This document shows, in pieces, positions 1-7,492 of a stretch of 9,238 nt of DNA. Below the pieces are notes generated by a model. The model ran no database searches and was not told the origin of the DNA. It saw only the letters and a program-made list of their open reading frames with translations. How positions within the stretch are numbered: the stretch's first letter is position 1; each line of letters begins with the position of its first letter. Both the position numbers and the translations under genes were made by a program. The DNA is from Sediminicultor sp035648055 (GTDB lineage: Bacteria; Atribacterota; Phoenicimicrobiia; Phoenicimicrobiales; Phoenicimicrobiaceae): positions 1 to 9,238 of the forward strand of contig DASRMF010000090.1 in the NCBI GenBank assembly GCA_035648055.1, read 5' to 3'.

Positions 1-1110
1 AAAAGTTGAATCTTCAGTAGTAGTAAAAGCAGGAACGTAAAATGTCTCTGTACTTCGCGGATAATAATTCTCTTTACTGGCTCGCACATAATAATATCCC
101 ATTGCTACTCCATTAATACTATAATTCCCATTTATATCTGAGGAAGTAGAAGTATAAAGCTCTCTACCGGCAGCATCATATAATTGAACAGTAGCATTAT
201 TCAAGCCAACTGCAGGATCTCCCTCGGTTATTTGTCCCCCTACTATAGATTTAGCAGAAGTATCTACTACCACTACACCGGCAGCTAAATATTCTCCCCC
301 TACTGCATTCTGAATAACATATTTATACTGTCCGTCCTCTATTGCTTCTTGAGTGTCTGGATTATAATTTCCGTCCCAGGGAAGGCTATGCCAGCCCAAA
401 GTCTCATCACTACCGGTAATTAATGTATGAACATTCACTCCGCCTGTATCTTCTATCCAGGCATTAATTGTATATGCCTCATTTAGCATATAATAAATAT
501 TGGTAGTATCTCTGGTACCATCATTATCAGGAGAAAAAGGATTGGGGTCAGCATAGGAAATATTCAGATTACCAGCAGTTACAGTATAAGTTAAGGTAGC
601 CTGGTAATTACCGGGTGAATCACTCCACTCAACTTTTAATCTATAATCTAAATCAATGATTACTCCTTCTGAAGAAGTGGCTGGTTGATTTGATAATACT
701 ATATTATTAGTAGTGATCTGAAAAGGAGTCCAATCAGGAGTGGTTGTGGTTACTGCCGGAGTATAAGCACTGGTAGTTTCCGGATGAAAAGCCCAGGACA
801 ATCTGCTTATAGGAAAGGTCTTGTTTGGGGTAACCGAAGTATCAGTAAAATCACTATTGGCTTTAACCTGTAAATCCCAGGTTCCACTGGTAGTGACTAT
901 TAGAATTTCTGCACAGTGAGGTATAGCAACTGCAGGTTCATCAGGACTTACCGAGCCAAAATCCACTGTCATTGGACCGGTAGAATCGGAAGTCGTAAAA
1001 CTAAAGGCAAATACTTCACTATAACAAAAAGTTACATTTATAATAATAAAAGCTATTACTAAAAGTAAAACAATATTTCTTTTAAAATTTATTTGTCCAT
1101 TATTTTTCAT
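1..1110 (-). CDS. Secreted WxL-like surface protein with FlgD-Ig and carboxypeptidase-regulatory-like domains (3' end outside window)
   Basis: The frame is open for 370 codons from ATG at 1108-1110 to the window edge, so the protein is partial at its C-terminus. The start is supported by GGAG at 1117-1120, six bases upstream. Residues 1-35 form a signal peptide (KFKR-rich start with a hydrophobic stretch, likely cut after VFA). Residues 36-180 are beta-rich and resemble a WxL domain: a W78-D-L80 motif in SGTWDLQVKA, and a closing strand YQATLTYTV that matches the distal WxL motif except that Tyr replaces Trp. Residues 190-270 look like a FlgD-type Ig domain (NPFSPDNDG start, LPWDGN, DGQYKYVI). 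Residues 291-352 look like a carboxypeptidase-regulatory-like beta-sandwich (GGQI, NATVQLYD, SDINGNYSI, GYYYVRAS). Such modular chains are typical of secreted adhesins or fibre components. It is the last gene seen in the run. The domain calls rest on motif reading, and binding partners are unknown. Confidence 0.85.
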   Translation of the reverse strand, partial: MKNNGQINFKRNIVLLLVIAFIIINVTFCYSEVFAFSFTTSDSTGPMTVDFGSVSPDEPAVAIPHCAEILIVTTSGTWDLQVKANSDFTDTSVTPNKTFPISRLSWAFHPETTSAYTPAVTTTTPDWTPFQITTNNIVLSNQPATSSEGVIIDLDYRLKVEWSDSPGNYQATLTYTVTAGNLNISYADPNPFSPDNDGTRDTTNIYYMLNEAYTINAWIEDTGGVNVHTLITGSDETLGWHSLPWDGNYNPDTQEAIEDGQYKYVIQNAVGGEYLAAGVVVVDTSAKSIVGGQITEGDPAVGLNNATVQLYDAAGRELYTSTSSDINGNYSINGVAMGYYYVRASKENYYPRSTETFYVPAFTTTEDSTF

Positions 1111-1120
1111 TATTAGCTCC

Positions 1121-1146
1121 TGTAGGGGCACAATGAATTGTGCCCT
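1121..1146. repeat. Palindromic repeat (GGGCACAAT/ATTGTGCCC core) next to a ribosome binding site
   Basis: Perfect 9-base arms at 1126-1134 and 1137-1145 enclose the two-base loop GA, and TGTAG flanks the left side. On the transcript the hairpin ends exactly where the GGAG ribosome binding site of the surface-protein gene begins (1120). It could therefore affect translation or mRNA stability. Same family as the copies at 2861, 3378 and 5846. Confidence 0.85.
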
Positions 1147-1174
1147 TCCTGTTTTATTGCCTTTCGTCTTTCAT

Positions 1175-1200
1175 GGGCAGACACAAGGTCTGCCCTTACA
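1175..1200. repeat. Palindromic repeat, GGGCAGAC/GTCTGCCC core
   Basis: Eight-base perfect arms at 1175-1182 and 1188-1195 with loop ACAAG, followed by TTACA. Read on the minus strand it starts TGTAAGGGC, so it lies inverted relative to the neighbouring copy at 1121. It belongs to the same TGTAGGGGC...GCCC family but has a different inner core. Confidence 0.8.
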
Positions 1201-1230
1201 TATTTTATTAGGCGTTGTTATTTTTGTTTT

Positions 1231-1256
1231 TGTAGGGGCCTATTGCATACGCCCTT
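1231..1256. repeat. Palindromic repeat, GGGC-TAT/ATA-GCCC core, one mismatch
   Basis: TGTAGGGGC is followed by TATTGCATACGCCC. The arms 1236-1243 and 1247-1254 pair with one C/C mismatch around loop TGC. It lies only a few bases beyond the stop codon of the multi-Ig gene ending at 1262, so as RNA it is a 3' hairpin of that gene. There is no U-run, so it is not a classical terminator. Confidence 0.7.
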
Positions 1257-1261
1257 TCTTT

Positions 1262-2755
1262 CTATTTTACTAAAAACGATGCCTCACCGCTCACCATCTT
1301 TCCCTCTCCATAAACTAAGGTTAATTCAGCCTTATACAACCCAACCGGCAAACTCCCTTTCCAAAATTCTTCTATACTTTTTTCCTTTCCCTCTAAAATA
1401 TTTATTTTATTAATCGCTATCTGTCCTACTGTCTTCCCGGCACTATTCTTTAATTCAATCAATCCCTCTACGGTGAATTCAGTATTACCAGTATTTTTAA
1501 AAGATATCTTACTTTTAATTCTATTTCCAGCTTCAACTATTTCTATACTAAAGTCAGTAACCTCTCCTTTTATAACTAATTCTTTTTCTATAACCTCCAG
1601 CAAAGCTTCCGCCTTTGCTACCCTTATCCCTCCATACTCAGGTTCACTATACTCTGCTTTTATTATTACAGCATAATTCCCCACAGGTAAACCCTTTATA
1701 ATTATCGAATAATCTTTCTTCTCACCAACATTAACCTTTTTATCCTGAAAAAAAATTTCTCGTATTAATTTACCTTTGCCTTCATCTTCTCTGACCTCTA
1801 AACTAATGATAGGATTTAAATCAATATTCCCCTTATTGGTAAAAGCAAAATCAAAATCAATCGGTTTTTTCTGCACCACTTTCCTATCCTCTAAATCAGA
1901 CAATTCTCCTTTTGGTTGAATTAAAGCATAAGATGCACCTATAGTAAAAGGTATATCCCTTATTTTTATCTCTTTTCCTTTTTCTATTTCCACTACTCCA
2001 CTAACTGTATACTCCCCTGGCTGCAGATTACTGCTTACCCCTTTAGCCCTTAGATAACATTCTCTCTCAGGCAGACAAATACGTGGTTGGATAAAGAATC
2101 TGCCTTCTTCTTTTTCTTTTTTATTTTTAACTATTACTTCTCCCCACAAAGGAGTAAAATGGACATTTCCGCTATTTTTTAACTTTAGGACATAATCAAT
2201 CTCTTCTCCCGCTCCAGCCTGAGCAAGATAAGCCTGAGTTATTTCCCCTTTTGTTATCTTATCTCCTGGCAGGGTAATCAACATAGCTACCCCAACTCGA
2301 GTCACATTAAGCAAAATCTTACTTTTATTTTCCAAAGGTTGACTACTAAACAGCAGCACACCATAAGCTGCTCCTGATGGTTTTATATTCTGGGCTTGAA
2401 GAATATTTACTTTGAGATTTATCTTTCTCTTCTCTCCTGGTGCCAGAATAAACTTTCTATCTGAAGGTGCAAGATTAAACATTTTTGTTGCTTTTTCTAT
2501 TTCTTCCTTATTTTCTAAAATCTCAATCTTTCCTTCTAAGTTATGCGATAAACCGGCTAAAGAAGTGATAATCTCTAAAGGGTAATTTTCTAAATTAGTA
2601 ATTGTAGTAGAAATAAGATCATCGCTAACGCTTACTTCTTTATAAATCATCAAAGGAGAAACATTTATCCCCAATTGAGCATTGGCCTCTCCTGTCAATA
2701 AAAAAAGAAAAGATAATCCTATAAAAACCATTAATTTCAGTCTTTCTTTTACCAA
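1262..2755 (-). CDS. Secreted multi-Ig protein, WxL-interacting (DUF916-like) type, second copy
   Basis: I prefer a TTG start (2753-2755): AGGAG at 2764-2768 lies at good distance and the protein then opens with a normal signal peptide (VKERLKLMVFIGLSFLFLL..., cut near GEANA). It is 497 residues. An in-frame ATG at 2804-2806 adds 17 residues containing several acids before the signal and lacks a good ribosome site. After the signal comes a domain of about 135 residues (INVSPLMIYKEVSV..., ILAPGEKRKINLKV) resembling DUF916/PapD-like beta-sandwiches. Three Ig-like modules of about 100 residues follow; NSGNVHF, NKGNIDL and NTGNTEF mark the same strand in each, and LxPGEYTV/LPVGNYAV/LPVGLYKA the same later strand. 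The last module is nearly the same as in the gene at 5883-7358. The gene lies between the ligase fusion and the WxL-like surface gene. No catalytic motif is seen; a scaffold, binding or chaperone role outside the membrane is inferred. Confidence 0.85.
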   Translation of the reverse strand: MVKERLKLMVFIGLSFLFLLTGEANAQLGINVSPLMIYKEVSVSDDLISTTITNLENYPLEIITSLAGLSHNLEGKIEILENKEEIEKATKMFNLAPSDRKFILAPGEKRKINLKVNILQAQNIKPSGAAYGVLLFSSQPLENKSKILLNVTRVGVAMLITLPGDKITKGEITQAYLAQAGAGEEIDYVLKLKNSGNVHFTPLWGEVIVKNKKEKEEGRFFIQPRICLPERECYLRAKGVSSNLQPGEYTVSGVVEIEKGKEIKIRDIPFTIGASYALIQPKGELSDLEDRKVVQKKPIDFDFAFTNKGNIDLNPIISLEVREDEGKGKLIREIFFQDKKVNVGEKKDYSIIIKGLPVGNYAVIIKAEYSEPEYGGIRVAKAEALLEVIEKELVIKGEVTDFSIEIVEAGNRIKSKISFKNTGNTEFTVEGLIELKNSAGKTVGQIAINKINILEGKEKSIEEFWKGSLPVGLYKAELTLVYGEGKMVSGEASFLVK

Positions 2756-2763
2756 AATACCTT

Positions 2764-2768
2764 CTCCT
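2764..2768 (-). promoter_or_regulatory. Ribosome binding site that decides a TTG start
   Basis: AGGAG on the minus strand, within AGGAGAAGG, eight bases before the TTG at 2755. The upstream ATG at 2806 is preceded only by a weak GGGAATTG stretch. The site favours the shorter protein with a conventional signal peptide. Confidence 0.6.
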
Positions 2769-2820
2769 ATTAGCTCTTTTATATCACGAACCAATTCTAT
2801 ACGCATCTTTTACAATTCCC

Positions 2821-2844
2821 TGTAGGGGCGTAAAAGTATACGCC
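2821..2844. repeat. Palindromic repeat, GGCGTA/TACGCC core
   Basis: TGTAGGGGCGTA, loop AAAGTA, then TACGCC. Six-base arms at 2827-2832 and 2839-2844. The right flank has lost the final CCTACA. It lies 16 bases from the next copy, making a head-to-tail pair in the gap between the ligase fusion and the multi-Ig gene. Confidence 0.75.
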
Positions 2845-2860
2845 TTTCTTTTTGTTTTTC

Positions 2861-2890
2861 TGTAGGGGCACAATGAATTGTGCCCCTACA
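2861..2890. repeat. Complete 30-base palindromic repeat
   Basis: The most complete copy in the window: 14-base perfect arms (TGTAGGGGCACAAT and its reverse complement) around the loop GA. It gives the full outline of the family: TGTAGGGG, a variable self-complementary core, CCCCTACA. It lies about 40 bases past the stop of the ligase fusion, in the intergenic RNA. Confidence 0.92.
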
Positions 2891-2930
2891 ACACGGGAAT
2901 TGCGATACAATATGCCCTCATATTTTCTAT

Positions 2931-5726
2931 TTATTTTGTTACTAAAAATAAACTCTCCCTGTGGTCGGCCTGGTCTTTTCCAAAAATAGCAATTACTTCT
3001 GCTTTGTATAAACCAACTGTTAATCTCTTTTCTGGCTGCCAGCTTACTTCCAATTCTCCATCACCAGATACTGAAACATCTACTTTATCTATAATAACAT
3101 TGGCTATCTCTTGCCCTTTATTATTTATTACCTTAAAAAATCCCCAAACCGGTAAAATTTCTATCGATTGATTTTTAAAAATAATCTTAGGAATAATTGC
3201 CTCTCCGACTTTAGCCTGGGGCACAAAAAACTCTATAATCCTTCCTGATATTTCCTGTTCCTCGTAAATCCTGAATCTCTTCTCTGTTTCTGCAATTTCT
3301 CTCTCCCCATCCTTTAGCTTTAGTATAACTTTATACTCACCTTCAGGTAATCCTTCTTTCAATAATCCACCCCATATTGTAGGGGCACAATGCATTGTGC
3401 CATCTTCCGTTGGTTTAAAAAATATATTTTCCTCATTTTTATTCATCTCTAAAGAGGCTATAGAATTGCCCTCTCCATCTTCCACTTCCAAAAAAGCACT
3501 CAAATTTTTTTTAATATTATCTTCTCCGTAAAAGAAACTTTTAAAGTAGAGCGGTTTCCCCGGAGGAGCCCAGGGAGATAAAATATCTAAAATAGAGAAA
3601 TCTTGAGGATTATAAAAGTATCGAGAATTATAAGGATTCCCCATAACCATTTCACCATTAGCTGATCTCTCTTCTCTGACTAATAATCCTGAACTATTTA
3701 TCTCTTCACTATTTAGAGCTACTTTCTCAACGGCTACTCCCTGATAACCCTTGATTAATCTAGCTGGTAACAAAAATTCCTTATCAAAAACCATTCCCTG
3801 CTCATATATTAAAAAGGCTTTGTCTAACTTCTTTTCAGCTAAATTTATCTTCCCCTCGGATAAATCCTTCTCTGCTTGCAAGACATACACATTAGCTAAA
3901 TTCAGATAAGCATCGGTAATATTGGGAAACATATAAATATTTTTTTGATAAGCTTCTTCTGTTTTTTCTAAATCACCTAATTTAAGATAAGCATATCCTA
4001 AACCATTATAAAGTTCTTGAGTTATCCAATTCTTCTCCGCCTCTTTAAAAGCCATAACTGCTTCATCATAACGACCTAAATTATTATAGGTAACCCCTAA
4101 AGGCAGATAATTTTTACCATTATACGGGTTAAGTTTTCTCGATTTTTCCAGTTCCTCCACTGCCACTAAATAATTCTTCGTCTGCATTAACATTTCACCT
4201 TTTTTCAGATAAATATCAGCACGATACCAATTTATTTTTATCATCACCACTAATATTACTATTACCACTATCCCTATCTGAATGAACCTTCTTAGCAATA
4301 TATTTTCTTTAAATATTCTAAATATATTATATTTTTCTAAATTATTCTTTTTATCTCCTTTATCATCTAAAAATTCCTCATCATTGCTTTCCTTAACTTT
4401 TTCCGACCCCTTAACAATCACTACCGATAGACCTAAAATCAGCCAGAAGAGCATCCCATTGGAAATAATATGAAAGGGAAAACTGAATAAGGCATGAGCA
4501 AGTAAGGCGGTAACCCCGCCTATAAATCCTATAAGTAAAAATATTCGCTCTCTATTTTGCGACCTTAACAAACCGTTTAAAATATTCTTATAAAAAGCGA
4601 ATATTACCCACAAAAAAGCCCCCAAACCTATAATTCCAATTTCTCCCCCTATGTGCAGATAATCATTATGAGCATTGATTGATTTATTAGTATAAGGGAT
4701 ATATTTTTTGTATCTTTCTTTTTCTAATACTATTCCCTGGGATAAAGGAAAATTAATTCCATAGGTACCAATACCTTTGCCTAAGATTGGAGATTGGCGA
4801 ATAGTCTCTAAGCTGCTCAGCCAGATAAGAAAACGGCATTGCATTGAGGAACTACCCTCTTCAATGGTAGCGGCAACCCTTTGAGTTACACTTATTTTCT
4901 CCGGATTAAGGGGATTAGGTGTAGAGTAAACTATTGAAATTACTAATAATATTAAAATTAGACTGACAATCCAATTTTTATTTTTTCGAAAGAATGTTAA
5001 TTCGCTTCTTTTAAAAAAATAGATAGCTCCTAACATAACCACTACTGAAATAAAAAGGCCCATCCATGCTCCCCGACAGAGAGTCATTAATAGACTGGCA
5101 TATAAAAGAGCAATAATTAATTCTAAAATAATCTTCTTAAATTTAACTTTCTGTAAGCAAAACAACACAAAGACAAGCGGAATAACAGCTGCTAAATACC
5201 CAGCTAAATAGTTAGGATTACCAAAGGTAGAAAAGAGACTACCCCTTCCTCCTATCTTCCTCCAGAATGAAAAATCAAGACCATAGAATTGAAATATACA
5301 ATAAACTGCTGCTATAGAGGCGGCTAAAAAAATTGTAGTTAAGATAATAGAAATCCATTTTTTATCCTTAATTGAAGAGATAACTATAAAATATAAAAGA
5401 AGGTAACTGCCCCAAAGAGCTAATTCATTAAAACTATCATATAGGCTATTAGTCTGAAACAAGGAGATTAAAATAGTAAGGGAAAAAATTAGAATAGGTA
5501 AATTTAAGGGAGATTTTAAAAGAGTGTCCTCTTTTTTTTCTAATTGTTTAATTATCCAGAGACCACCAACTAAAAATATGATAATTTCAACTACCGTATT
5601 TTTAGTAATAGTGAAAGTAGTAGCCCAGGGATAAAAAACCAAGGGGGCAAGAAAAGGCAGGACTAACAGCCCTGCCTTAATAAACCATCCATCTTTTAAC
5701 GCATTGATAGCTTTTTCCTTTATCAC
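2931..5726 (-). CDS. O-antigen ligase family membrane protein fused to TPR and Ig-like modules
   Basis: 931 residues from GTG (5724-5726), with GGAG upstream. Residues 15-435 form about a dozen membrane spans with Wzy/WaaL-type motifs: FGNPNYLAGY (168-177), LCRGAWMGL (216-224), RFLIWLSSLE with GKGIGTYGINFP (298-327), and NAHNDYLHIGGEIGIIGLGA (351-370). Arg218 and His353 are the likely functional residues of this family, which transfers or polymerises lipid-linked glycan on the outer face of the inner membrane. After a charged linker and one more span (479-497) come TPR repeats (about 500-650). Two Ig-like modules follow, about 715-822 and 829-931. The last ends GLYKAEVIAIFG...SLFLVTK, clearly related to the C-termini of the two flanking secreted proteins. 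The usual family member is about 400-450 residues, or 600-750 with TPRs; the Ig tail is unusual. A palindromic repeat is translated in frame at 775-783. Whether it is a ligase, polymerase or protein glycosyltransferase cannot be settled here. Confidence 0.9.
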   Translation of the reverse strand: MIKEKAINALKDGWFIKAGLLVLPFLAPLVFYPWATTFTITKNTVVEIIIFLVGGLWIIKQLEKKEDTLLKSPLNLPILIFSLTILISLFQTNSLYDSFNELALWGSYLLLYFIVISSIKDKKWISIILTTIFLAASIAAVYCIFQFYGLDFSFWRKIGGRGSLFSTFGNPNYLAGYLAAVIPLVFVLFCLQKVKFKKIILELIIALLYASLLMTLCRGAWMGLFISVVVMLGAIYFFKRSELTFFRKNKNWIVSLILILLVISIVYSTPNPLNPEKISVTQRVAATIEEGSSSMQCRFLIWLSSLETIRQSPILGKGIGTYGINFPLSQGIVLEKERYKKYIPYTNKSINAHNDYLHIGGEIGIIGLGAFLWVIFAFYKNILNGLLRSQNRERIFLLIGFIGGVTALLAHALFSFPFHIISNGMLFWLILGLSVVIVKGSEKVKESNDEEFLDDKGDKKNNLEKYNIFRIFKENILLRRFIQIGIVVIVILVVMIKINWYRADIYLKKGEMLMQTKNYLVAVEELEKSRKLNPYNGKNYLPLGVTYNNLGRYDEAVMAFKEAEKNWITQELYNGLGYAYLKLGDLEKTEEAYQKNIYMFPNITDAYLNLANVYVLQAEKDLSEGKINLAEKKLDKAFLIYEQGMVFDKEFLLPARLIKGYQGVAVEKVALNSEEINSSGLLVREERSANGEMVMGNPYNSRYFYNPQDFSILDILSPWAPPGKPLYFKSFFYGEDNIKKNLSAFLEVEDGEGNSIASLEMNKNEENIFFKPTEDGTMHCAPTIWGGLLKEGLPEGEYKVILKLKDGEREIAETEKRFRIYEEQEISGRIIEFFVPQAKVGEAIIPKIIFKNQSIEILPVWGFFKVINNKGQEIANVIIDKVDVSVSGDGELEVSWQPEKRLTVGLYKAEVIAIFGKDQADHRESLFLVTK
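3378..3403. repeat. Palindromic repeat inside the ligase reading frame
   Basis: TGTAGGGGCACAATG followed by CATTGTGCCAT. The inner 18 bases (3384-3401) are a perfect palindrome, and the TGTAG flank is kept on one side only. On the minus strand it encodes DGTMHCAPT (about residues 775-783) without breaking the frame. Sequence and flank match the intergenic copies. Confidence 0.88.
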
Positions 5727-5751
5727 CTCACCTTCACTCCTTTATACTCTC

Positions 5752-5803
5752 TGTCATTCCCATGAAACCTGTCCTCGACCTGATCGGGGAATGGGAATCT
5801 ACC
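5752..5803. repeat. Inverted repeat of the GTCATTCCC...GGGAAT type
   Basis: Arms ATTCCCAT (5756-5763) and ATGGGAAT (5791-5798) are perfect complements around a 27-base middle containing CCTCGACCTGATCGGGG. This resembles the short CATTCCC...GGGAATC intergenic repeats found in many bacteria and differs from the GTAGGGGC family. It lies 25 bases upstream of the ligase gene start, in its leader. Confidence 0.65.
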
Positions 5804-5845
5804 CTTCTTGTATTCCTCTTTTACTGTATTACTATTTTATGTTTT

Positions 5846-5880
5846 TGTAGGGGCACAATGAAATGAATTGTGCCCCTACT
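5846..5880. repeat. Palindromic repeat with expanded loop
   Basis: Perfect 13-base arms GTAGGGGCACAAT and ATTGTGCCCCTAC enclose a seven-base loop GAAATGA, where the other copies of this core have GA. The longer loop looks like a small internal duplication (ATGA AATGA). It starts two bases beyond the stop codon of the multi-Ig gene ending at 5883, so it forms a strong 3' hairpin without a U-run. Confidence 0.9.
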
Positions 5881-5882
5881 AT

Positions 5883-7358
5883 TTATTTCACCAAAAACGA
5901 TGCCTCACCGCTCACCATCTTATCTCCACCATAAATTAAGGCAACTACCGCTTTATATAATCCCACCGGTAAGGTCCCGCTCCAATTACCCCCTAATCTC
6001 TTCTCTTCTTTTCCAGCTAATTCAATCTTATTAACCGGTATCTGCCCTACTGTCTTTCCAGCACTATTTTTTAATTCAATTAATCCTTCTACGGTAAATT
6101 CAGTATTTCCAGTATTTTTAAAGAACAACTGAGGTACTACTGCTTCTCCGGATTTTATGGAATCTATGGTAAAACTTGATATCTCACCGGCAATAACCGG
6201 TATCTTTTCTAAAACAGTAAATTTAACCTGAGCTTTGGCCGTCCTCATTTCGTTATATTGTGAAAGTCCATAATTTATTATTGCTTCTGCAATATACTCA
6301 CCTTGAGGCAATCCCTTATCTAAAACAGCCCTTAATTCACCACTGCTTTTAGGAGTTATCTTCTCTTTTGCCTCAATAGGAATAGTTGTAATTGTATCAC
6401 CATTTGAATCTTTGATCTTTATTTCCCCTTCTGGTAAAAGCTCTACATTTGATTTATTATAAAATACCAATCCGAAGTTAATTGGTTTATTCTTAGCCAC
6501 TTTGGTCACTGAGAAATCTGATATTTCTCCATCTAATTGTAGAATCTTATCAGTAGAGACGACATGAAAAATTTTACTTGATTCTATCGCTGGTCCATCC
6601 TCTATTTGCATCTCTGCTCTCACTGTGTAATCTCCAACAGCTAATCCTTCCGATTGCCAATTCCCCGAAAAGAGTCGGTCATCCCCCGGTGGTATGACCG
6701 TATGTGTTCCCAGAGATAAGTGAGCTATCTCTATACCCTCTTGATTTTCAATGAAGGCCTCTCCTGTAACACGAAAATGGACATTCCCAGTATCTTCAAA
6801 CATAACCTTCACCTCAATTGGTGCCCCAATCTCCTCCTGAGATATGTTTATCTCTGTTACCTTGCCACTTTTATTAAAAGGACCAGGCAGGGCAAATAAT
6901 ACCGGTATAGCAATCCGTGAAACATTAATCACTCCACTACCCTCTAATTTTGGGGGTTCGGAAACCACTAATATTGTCCCATAAATTCCACCCTTAGCAT
7001 CTTCTGCTGGAGTTACACTTATGGTTATCTCTCTTGACTCTTGTGGAGCCAGCACAAAGCTGGCAGGTTCAGGGTGAAATATCTTAGCCGCTACCTCCAG
7101 ATCCTTTTGAGAATCTTGAGCCCTAACTCCCCCTTCGGAACTCAATTTTAATCCAGCTGGAATAATAGATATATGAATATCGCTATCCACAATATTTTTC
7201 ACCGTCGTTGAAAAAGTTCCAGATTCAGGTAAGTCAGATATAAAACTTGCTGGAGATACTCCAAAACCAGCATGAACTACTGTTCCGATCAAATACAGAC
7301 TACAAAATATAACTGCAATAACTATAAAAAGTTTCCTTTTAACTATATCTATAACCAC
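5883..7358 (-). CDS. Secreted multi-Ig protein, WxL-interacting (DUF916-like) type, first copy
   Basis: 491 residues from GTG (7356-7358) with a perfect AGGAGG six bases upstream. Residues 1-30 are a signal peptide (VKRKLFIVIAVIF..., cut after VVHA). Residues 31-157 form a beta-sandwich that reads like DUF916 or PapD-like domains: GVSPASFISDLPESGTFSTT, FVLAPQESREITISV, GGIYGTILVV, then RIAIPVLFALPGP. Three Ig-like modules follow at about 162-268, 277-383 and 388-491, each with a KNTGN-like strand (EDTGNVHF, NKSNVEL, NTGNTEF) and an LPxGxY strand. The order matches the protein at 1262-2755, so the two are paralogues. Residues 413-440 are identical between them. In WxL loci of Gram-positive bacteria, DUF916/DUF3324 proteins partner WxL proteins; this gene lies directly after a small WxL-like protein, so that role is inferred. 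A periplasmic chaperone is the main alternative. Confidence 0.87.
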   Translation of the reverse strand: MVIDIVKRKLFIVIAVIFCSLYLIGTVVHAGFGVSPASFISDLPESGTFSTTVKNIVDSDIHISIIPAGLKLSSEGGVRAQDSQKDLEVAAKIFHPEPASFVLAPQESREITISVTPAEDAKGGIYGTILVVSEPPKLEGSGVINVSRIAIPVLFALPGPFNKSGKVTEINISQEEIGAPIEVKVMFEDTGNVHFRVTGEAFIENQEGIEIAHLSLGTHTVIPPGDDRLFSGNWQSEGLAVGDYTVRAEMQIEDGPAIESSKIFHVVSTDKILQLDGEISDFSVTKVAKNKPINFGLVFYNKSNVELLPEGEIKIKDSNGDTITTIPIEAKEKITPKSSGELRAVLDKGLPQGEYIAEAIINYGLSQYNEMRTAKAQVKFTVLEKIPVIAGEISSFTIDSIKSGEAVVPQLFFKNTGNTEFTVEGLIELKNSAGKTVGQIPVNKIELAGKEEKRLGGNWSGTLPVGLYKAVVALIYGGDKMVSGEASFLVK

Positions 7359-7364
7359 AATGCA

Positions 7365-7370
7365 CCTCCT
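7365..7370 (-). promoter_or_regulatory. Consensus ribosome binding site AGGAGG supporting a GTG start
   Basis: AGGAGG on the minus strand ends six bases before the GTG at 7358. It is the strongest ribosome site in the window and fixes the start of the first multi-Ig protein. Confidence 0.85.
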
Positions 7371-7420
7371 CTTCTGAATATCCTATAAAGTCTATCCCTT
7401 TCAAATTATAAGGTTAAATT

Positions 7421-7469
7421 AAAGATAAAAGGAAGCGCCACTTTGGATTTTAATCTCGGTGACGCTTCC
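7421..7469 (-). terminator. Hairpin terminator after the small WxL-like gene
   Basis: On the minus strand GGAAGCG and CGCTTCC (7463-7469 and 7431-7437) pair. The stem continues through CAC/GTG after a single mismatch, and an inner GATT/AATC hairpin caps it. The 3' side runs into TTTTATCTTT. It starts about 24 bases past the stop at 7493. The U-run is interrupted, so readthrough into the multi-Ig gene is plausible, which would give more small protein than downstream products. Confidence 0.65.
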
Positions 7470-7492
7470 CACATAACTACGCTAATTTTAGT

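Noticed and set aside
1138..1413. Open frame on the plus strand (91 codons)
   Set aside because: It starts within a palindrome and then runs antisense to the end of the multi-Ig gene. The residue pattern is that of a shadow frame.
2756..2806. ATG start at 2806 for the second multi-Ig protein
   Set aside because: It adds an acidic stretch before the signal peptide and lacks a ribosome site, while TTG at 2755 has AGGAG at good distance. It remains possible.
1121..2890. Possible CRISPR array
   Set aside because: Repeats are palindromes of varying core and irregular spacing without uniform spacers, and no cas gene is present.
2895..2916. Possible further palindrome (GGGAATTG...CAATATGCCC)
   Set aside because: Only four or five bases pair in register. 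It may be a decayed member of the family, but the support is too weak to list.
2878..3171. Open frame on the plus strand (97 codons)
   Set aside because: It begins in a palindrome and continues antisense to the 3' end of the ligase fusion. No independent evidence of coding.
7370..7420. Promoter for the first multi-Ig gene (TTGAAA with a TATTCA-like element)
   Set aside because: The -10 candidate is poor and would place the start site almost on the ribosome binding site. Readthrough from the riboswitch promoter is as likely.
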